Positions 44,703 to 47,348 of a DNA stretch of 47,348 bases are shown one piece after another. A program made the position numbers and the translations under genes. Under the pieces are notes generated by a model that saw only the letters and a program-made list of their open reading frames with translations, made no database searches and was not told where the DNA came from. How positions within the stretch are numbered: the first letter of the stretch is position 1; each line of letters starts with the position of its first letter. This DNA comes from Zoogloeaceae bacterium (GTDB lineage: Bacteria; Pseudomonadota; Gammaproteobacteria; Burkholderiales; Rhodocyclaceae): contig JAISME010000191.1 of NCBI GenBank assembly GCA_031276915.1, forward strand, positions 1 through 47,348, written 5' to 3'.

Positions 44703-46541
44703 ATGTTTTCCACCGTCCCTGAAAATGCGCGTGACACCCTTCCAGATGCATCCGGACTCCTGCTCGCGCAAGCCTTCGCCGACCAGTGCCAGCGCTGGTC
44801 GGCGCGCGCGGGTGCGTCCGATTCCGCGATACAGGCGGTGCGGCAAGCCGGGTTGAACCTGGCGCTGGCGGTGGCGGAGGGGCATGCCTGCTGGCGCTTG
44901 CCGGAAACACCGGCGAATTTCCCGGACTTGCTGCGGGTCTCCGGCATCGTCGGCGCGGCGCGCGAGGCACGCGCAAAACCCTTGGTCCTGGAAGCGAATC
45001 GCCTTTATCTGGCGCGTCATTTCGACGCGGAACAACGTCTGGCGACGGCCCTGCGGACACGCCACCAGGCCTCCCCGCCGCCTGGAAAGGGAGCGCGACG
45101 GATGCTGCGCGAGATTTTTCCGGACGCCGCGCCCGGCGACGGTCAGAAACTGGCGGTGGCGCTCGCCTTGTGTCGCCAGTTGACCGTTGTCAGTGGTGGA
45201 CCGGGCACGGGCAAGACCGCCACGGTGGCGCGTTTGCTCGCCTGCCTGCTGTCGGACACGCCTGACTTGCGTGTCGCGCTCGCCGCCCCCACGGGCAAGG
45301 CGGCGGCGCGCCTGCAGGAATCCCTGGCGACGCGCGCGCGCGCGCTGCCGCTGGACATCGCCGCCCTCCTGCCCCGGCAGGCCACGACCCTGCATCGTCT
45401 CCTGGGCCTGCGTCCGGACAACGATGCGGCGCTTTACCACGCGCGCAACCCCCTGCCGGTCGACGCGCTGGTGGTCGACGAGGCCTCGATGCTGGACCTC
45501 GATCTCGCCCTGAAACTCATGGAAGCCCTGCCCATCCGGGCGCGCCTGGTCCTGCTGGGCGACAGGAACCAGTTGCAATCCGTGGAGGCGGGATCGGTGT
45601 TTTCTGTCCTGTCCACGCACGCCAGTCTCACTGCGCCGTTTCGCCGGCAGATCGCCAGGTTGCTCGACTGGCCGCCGGAAATTCTGGAGGAGCTGCCCCA
45701 TGCGGGAAATGAGGATTTCCCCCTGAAAAACGCCGTGGTCTGGCTCACGCGTAACTATCGTTTCGATGCTCCGTCTCCTCTGGGGCGGCTGGCGGCAGCC
45801 TTGGCCGCAGGGCAGGCAGGCTCGGCCTGGGAAGCGTTCGCCGATGTTTCCCACGATGGGCAGGAAGCGCTGTTGCACGTGGAATCCCTGGATTTTCCCC
45901 GGTTGCTGGAAGGATTTTCGGCCTATCGGGCGGCGCTCGCGGATTGGGAAACCCGACACCGGGACGCGGTCTGCCGTCCGGCGCTGTTGTTTGCCCTGTT
46001 CCAGGCTCTTGGCGCGTTCCGCGTCCTGTGCGCGGTGCGCCAGGGAGAGCAGGGTGTGGAAGGAATCAACGCGCGGCTGGAAAAGGCGTTTGCCGACGCG
46101 TGTCGTCCGGCCTGGCGAACTCGCCAGCCATTTCACGGCCAACCCATACTCATTCTGAAGAATGATCCGGCCACGCGGCTCAACAATGGCGATGTCGGCC
46201 TGGTTCTGGAAACGGAGGGGGAAACATGCGTCTGGTTTTCCGACGGACGGGAAGGGTTCCTGCGTCTGCCGCCTGCCCGCTTGCCCGCATGGGAATCGGC
46301 ATTTGCCATGACGGTGCACAAATCCCAGGGCTCGGAATTCGACCGTATCGCCTTGGTGTTGCCCACGCGGGACAACCCGCTGCTGACCCGTGAGCTTATC
46401 TATACCGCGGTCACGCGCGCGCGAAAAGGCGTCCTGTTGTTGGGCAACCGGGAATTGTTCCTGCAGGCCGCGACCCGTGTTACCCGTCGCGCCAGCGGCC
46501 TGGCGGAAGCCCTGGTATCCGCGAGCGAAGATCCCCGCTGA
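44703..46541 (+). CDS. recD: RecD-like exodeoxyribonuclease V alpha subunit (helicase)
   Basis: The 612-residue superfamily-1B helicase has an N-terminal RecD region, Walker A (SGGPGTGKTATVARLL), Walker B VVDEASMLDLDL, motif III LLGDRNQLQSVEAGS, and the C-terminal motifs AMTVHKSQGSEFDRI and YTAVTRARKGVLLLG. The length fits RecD of RecBCD (about 600 residues), not the longer RecD2. RecD is normally encoded just after recB and recC, but here the upstream neighbour is a hydrolase. ATG at 44703 is 13 bases after that stop. The frame is open further upstream without family similarity. Confidence 0.88.
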   Translation: MFSTVPENARDTLPDASGLLLAQAFADQCQRWSARAGASDSAIQAVRQAGLNLALAVAEGHACWRLPETPANFPDLLRVSGIVGAAREARAKPLVLEANRLYLARHFDAEQRLATALRTRHQASPPPGKGARRMLREIFPDAAPGDGQKLAVALALCRQLTVVSGGPGTGKTATVARLLACLLSDTPDLRVALAAPTGKAAARLQESLATRARALPLDIAALLPRQATTLHRLLGLRPDNDAALYHARNPLPVDALVVDEASMLDLDLALKLMEALPIRARLVLLGDRNQLQSVEAGSVFSVLSTHASLTAPFRRQIARLLDWPPEILEELPHAGNEDFPLKNAVVWLTRNYRFDAPSPLGRLAAALAAGQAGSAWEAFADVSHDGQEALLHVESLDFPRLLEGFSAYRAALADWETRHRDAVCRPALLFALFQALGAFRVLCAVRQGEQGVEGINARLEKAFADACRPAWRTRQPFHGQPILILKNDPATRLNNGDVGLVLETEGETCVWFSDGREGFLRLPPARLPAWESAFAMTVHKSQGSEFDRIALVLPTRDNPLLTRELIYTAVTRARKGVLLLGNRELFLQAATRVTRRASGLAEALVSASEDPR

Positions 46542-46646
46542 CGGCAATCTTCGGTTCCGATTTCCTCTGGTCATTGCGCCGCCTTCGTTCGCCGGTCGGT
46601 GTGACATCGCGCCTTCATGCTGGTTTGCGGCTTCACGAAAACGATC

Positions 46647-47087
46647 ATGGAATACACCCCGACCGCCGACTGCACGCTGATCGCCGTGATCGCTGTATTG
46701 GTGATAGGTTGCGCCTTGGTCAAGCGCGTGCGTTTCCTGTCGCTCAATATTCCGGAACCGGTCGCGGGCGGCTTGGTGGCTGCCTTGCTGGCTTTGGGGC
46801 AGCATTGTTTCACCGGGCTTGCCCTGAACATCGATCCGGGCTTGCAGAACAGTCTGATGCTGGTGTTTTTCGCATTCATTGGACTGAATGCGGATTTTTC
46901 GCGTCCCAAGGCTGGCTGCGGCGCCTTTATTCGGATAGGAAAATCATCAAGCCCGCCGGGTGGCGGCAAGGGACCGGGAGGCGAGGAGGCTGGAGGTTGT
47001 GTTATTCCCGTGTTGTTTTGGGGATTGCCGTTGTGTGGTTTTGTTGTACAAACTGGATACATGGCGGCCCGGACCGCGCCCACCTGA
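46647..47087 (+). pseudogene. gltS: Truncated sodium/glutamate symporter (GltS)
   Basis: The first 95 residues match GltS: a first helix (LIAVIAVLVIGCALV), IPEPVAGGLVAALLAL, and the family motif SLMLVFFAFIGLNADFS followed by PKAG. Similarity ends at about 46,935, roughly a quarter of the normal length of about 400 residues. The remaining frame (Ser/Pro/Gly-rich) is unrelated and stops at 47087. It looks like a gene cut by insertion or deletion beside a transposase scrap. The ATG at 46647 is the natural start; an ATG at 46617 is also in frame. Confidence 0.75.
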
Positions 47088-47092
47088 TTTTT

Positions 47093-47200
47093 TCAAAGCG
47101 CGCTCCATTTCGCAAAGTATGAGTGCGCTGTCCGCCATTTCGGAAAATCCTTCGGCAACATCCGCCACTGGCAACCGCTTTTCAAAAGGTACATTTCCAT
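47093..47200 (-). pseudogene. Transposase remnant (IS5 family)
   Basis: A minus-strand fragment of 35 residues reads YLLKSGCQWRMLPKDFPKW then RTAHSYFAKWSAL before a stop. This is the N-terminal helix-turn-helix part of IS5-type transposases (typical form YLLKNGCQWRMLPKDFPPW). The rest of the transposase is absent or unrecognisable. It is a different IS5 subgroup from the element at 33323, which has FWILRTGAPWRDLPPSY in the same place. Confidence 0.7.
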
Positions 47201-47348
47201 GCCCGCGACTCGTCGGCCTGCCGCACCTTCTCCCAATCCAGACCGAAGCGCAGCAGGTATTTTCTGAGGCGGTCGGCGTCGTTGGGGCGCGTTTTTTGTT
47301 GGCGTGATTGCGCAAACAGGGCGCGTCCGGCGGCGGAAAGGTTGGGGG
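47182..47348 (-). CDS. C-terminal end of a probable RtcR-type sigma-54 regulator
   Basis: Fifty-four codons run in from the right edge on the minus strand and stop at 47182. The segment LSAAGRALFAQSRQQK followed by RPNDADRLRKYLLRFGLDW resembles, from memory, the C-terminal DNA-binding part of RtcR, the activator of the RtcBA RNA-repair genes. The last residues (ESRAWKCTF) may come from the adjoining transposase scrap, since the two overlap by 19 bases. The main body lies outside the window. Confidence 0.5.
   Translation of the reverse strand, partial: PNLSAAGRALFAQSRQQKTRPNDADRLRKYLLRFGLDWEKVRQADESRAWKCTF

Noticed and set aside
1-47348. CRISPR arrays, prophage or integrative element ends
   Set aside because: I saw no regularly spaced repeats, no integrase or phage structural genes, and no attachment-site duplication at the tRNA-Thr gene.

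Overview
The window is GC-rich, densely coded chromosomal DNA from a proteobacterium. A betaproteobacterium is my inference from the gene neighbourhoods (cysE-iscR-iscS-iscU-iscA, miaB-phoH, typA, murJ); no rRNA or marker alignment was available. About 28 kb of accessory sulfur-related DNA (left) is joined to a housekeeping block (right). One small IS5-type element lies in the housekeeping block, and a decayed junction lies at the far right end.

Left part (1-28,750, all + strand). Genes 13-6496 encode a TonB-dependent receptor, two secreted amidohydrolases and a secreted lipase-like hydrolase. Genes 7029-17586 encode two more receptors, a GMC oxidoreductase, an aldehyde dehydrogenase and two MFS carriers. 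Genes 17822-22074 encode two SsuD-like FMN monooxygenases, a DszB-like desulfinase and a class II aldolase, and end at a strong terminator. A nitroreductase, an SfnR-like sigma-54 activator, a second DszB-like desulfinase and a tonB-exbB-exbD-exbD operon follow.

The most interesting result is that this part reads as one regulated system. Four transcription units (7029, 17822, 24551, 26010) have sigma-54 -24/-12 promoters with exact GG-N10-GC spacing. A short dyad, TGYT-N5-ARCA, lies 68-129 bp upstream of each of these promoters and also in front of the activator gene. Both DszB-like proteins lack a signal peptide and keep the Cys, His and Arg that form the DszB active site, with the same His-x9-Arg-x-Gly-Gly spacing. 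My hypothesis is a sulfur-starvation regulon. A bulky organosulfur compound would be taken up through TonB receptors powered by a dedicated TonB-ExbBD. It would be trimmed by hydrolases and oxidised, cleaved to a sulfinate by the flavin monooxygenases, and desulfinated to sulfite. No SsuABC transporter and no obvious SsuE-type reductase is present.

Right part (28,764-47,348). On the minus strand lies cysE-iscR-nifS-like-iscS-iscU-iscA, without hscBA or fdx. An internally deleted IS5-family element follows, then an HU gene, typA, tRNA-Thr(CGT), murJ, an ABC ATPase/permease pair, a small unknown gene with a promoter so close that its mRNA may be leaderless, miaB, phoH, an alpha/beta hydrolase and a recD-like helicase. 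The window ends with a truncated gltS, a transposase scrap and the C-terminal end of a probable RtcR-type regulator.
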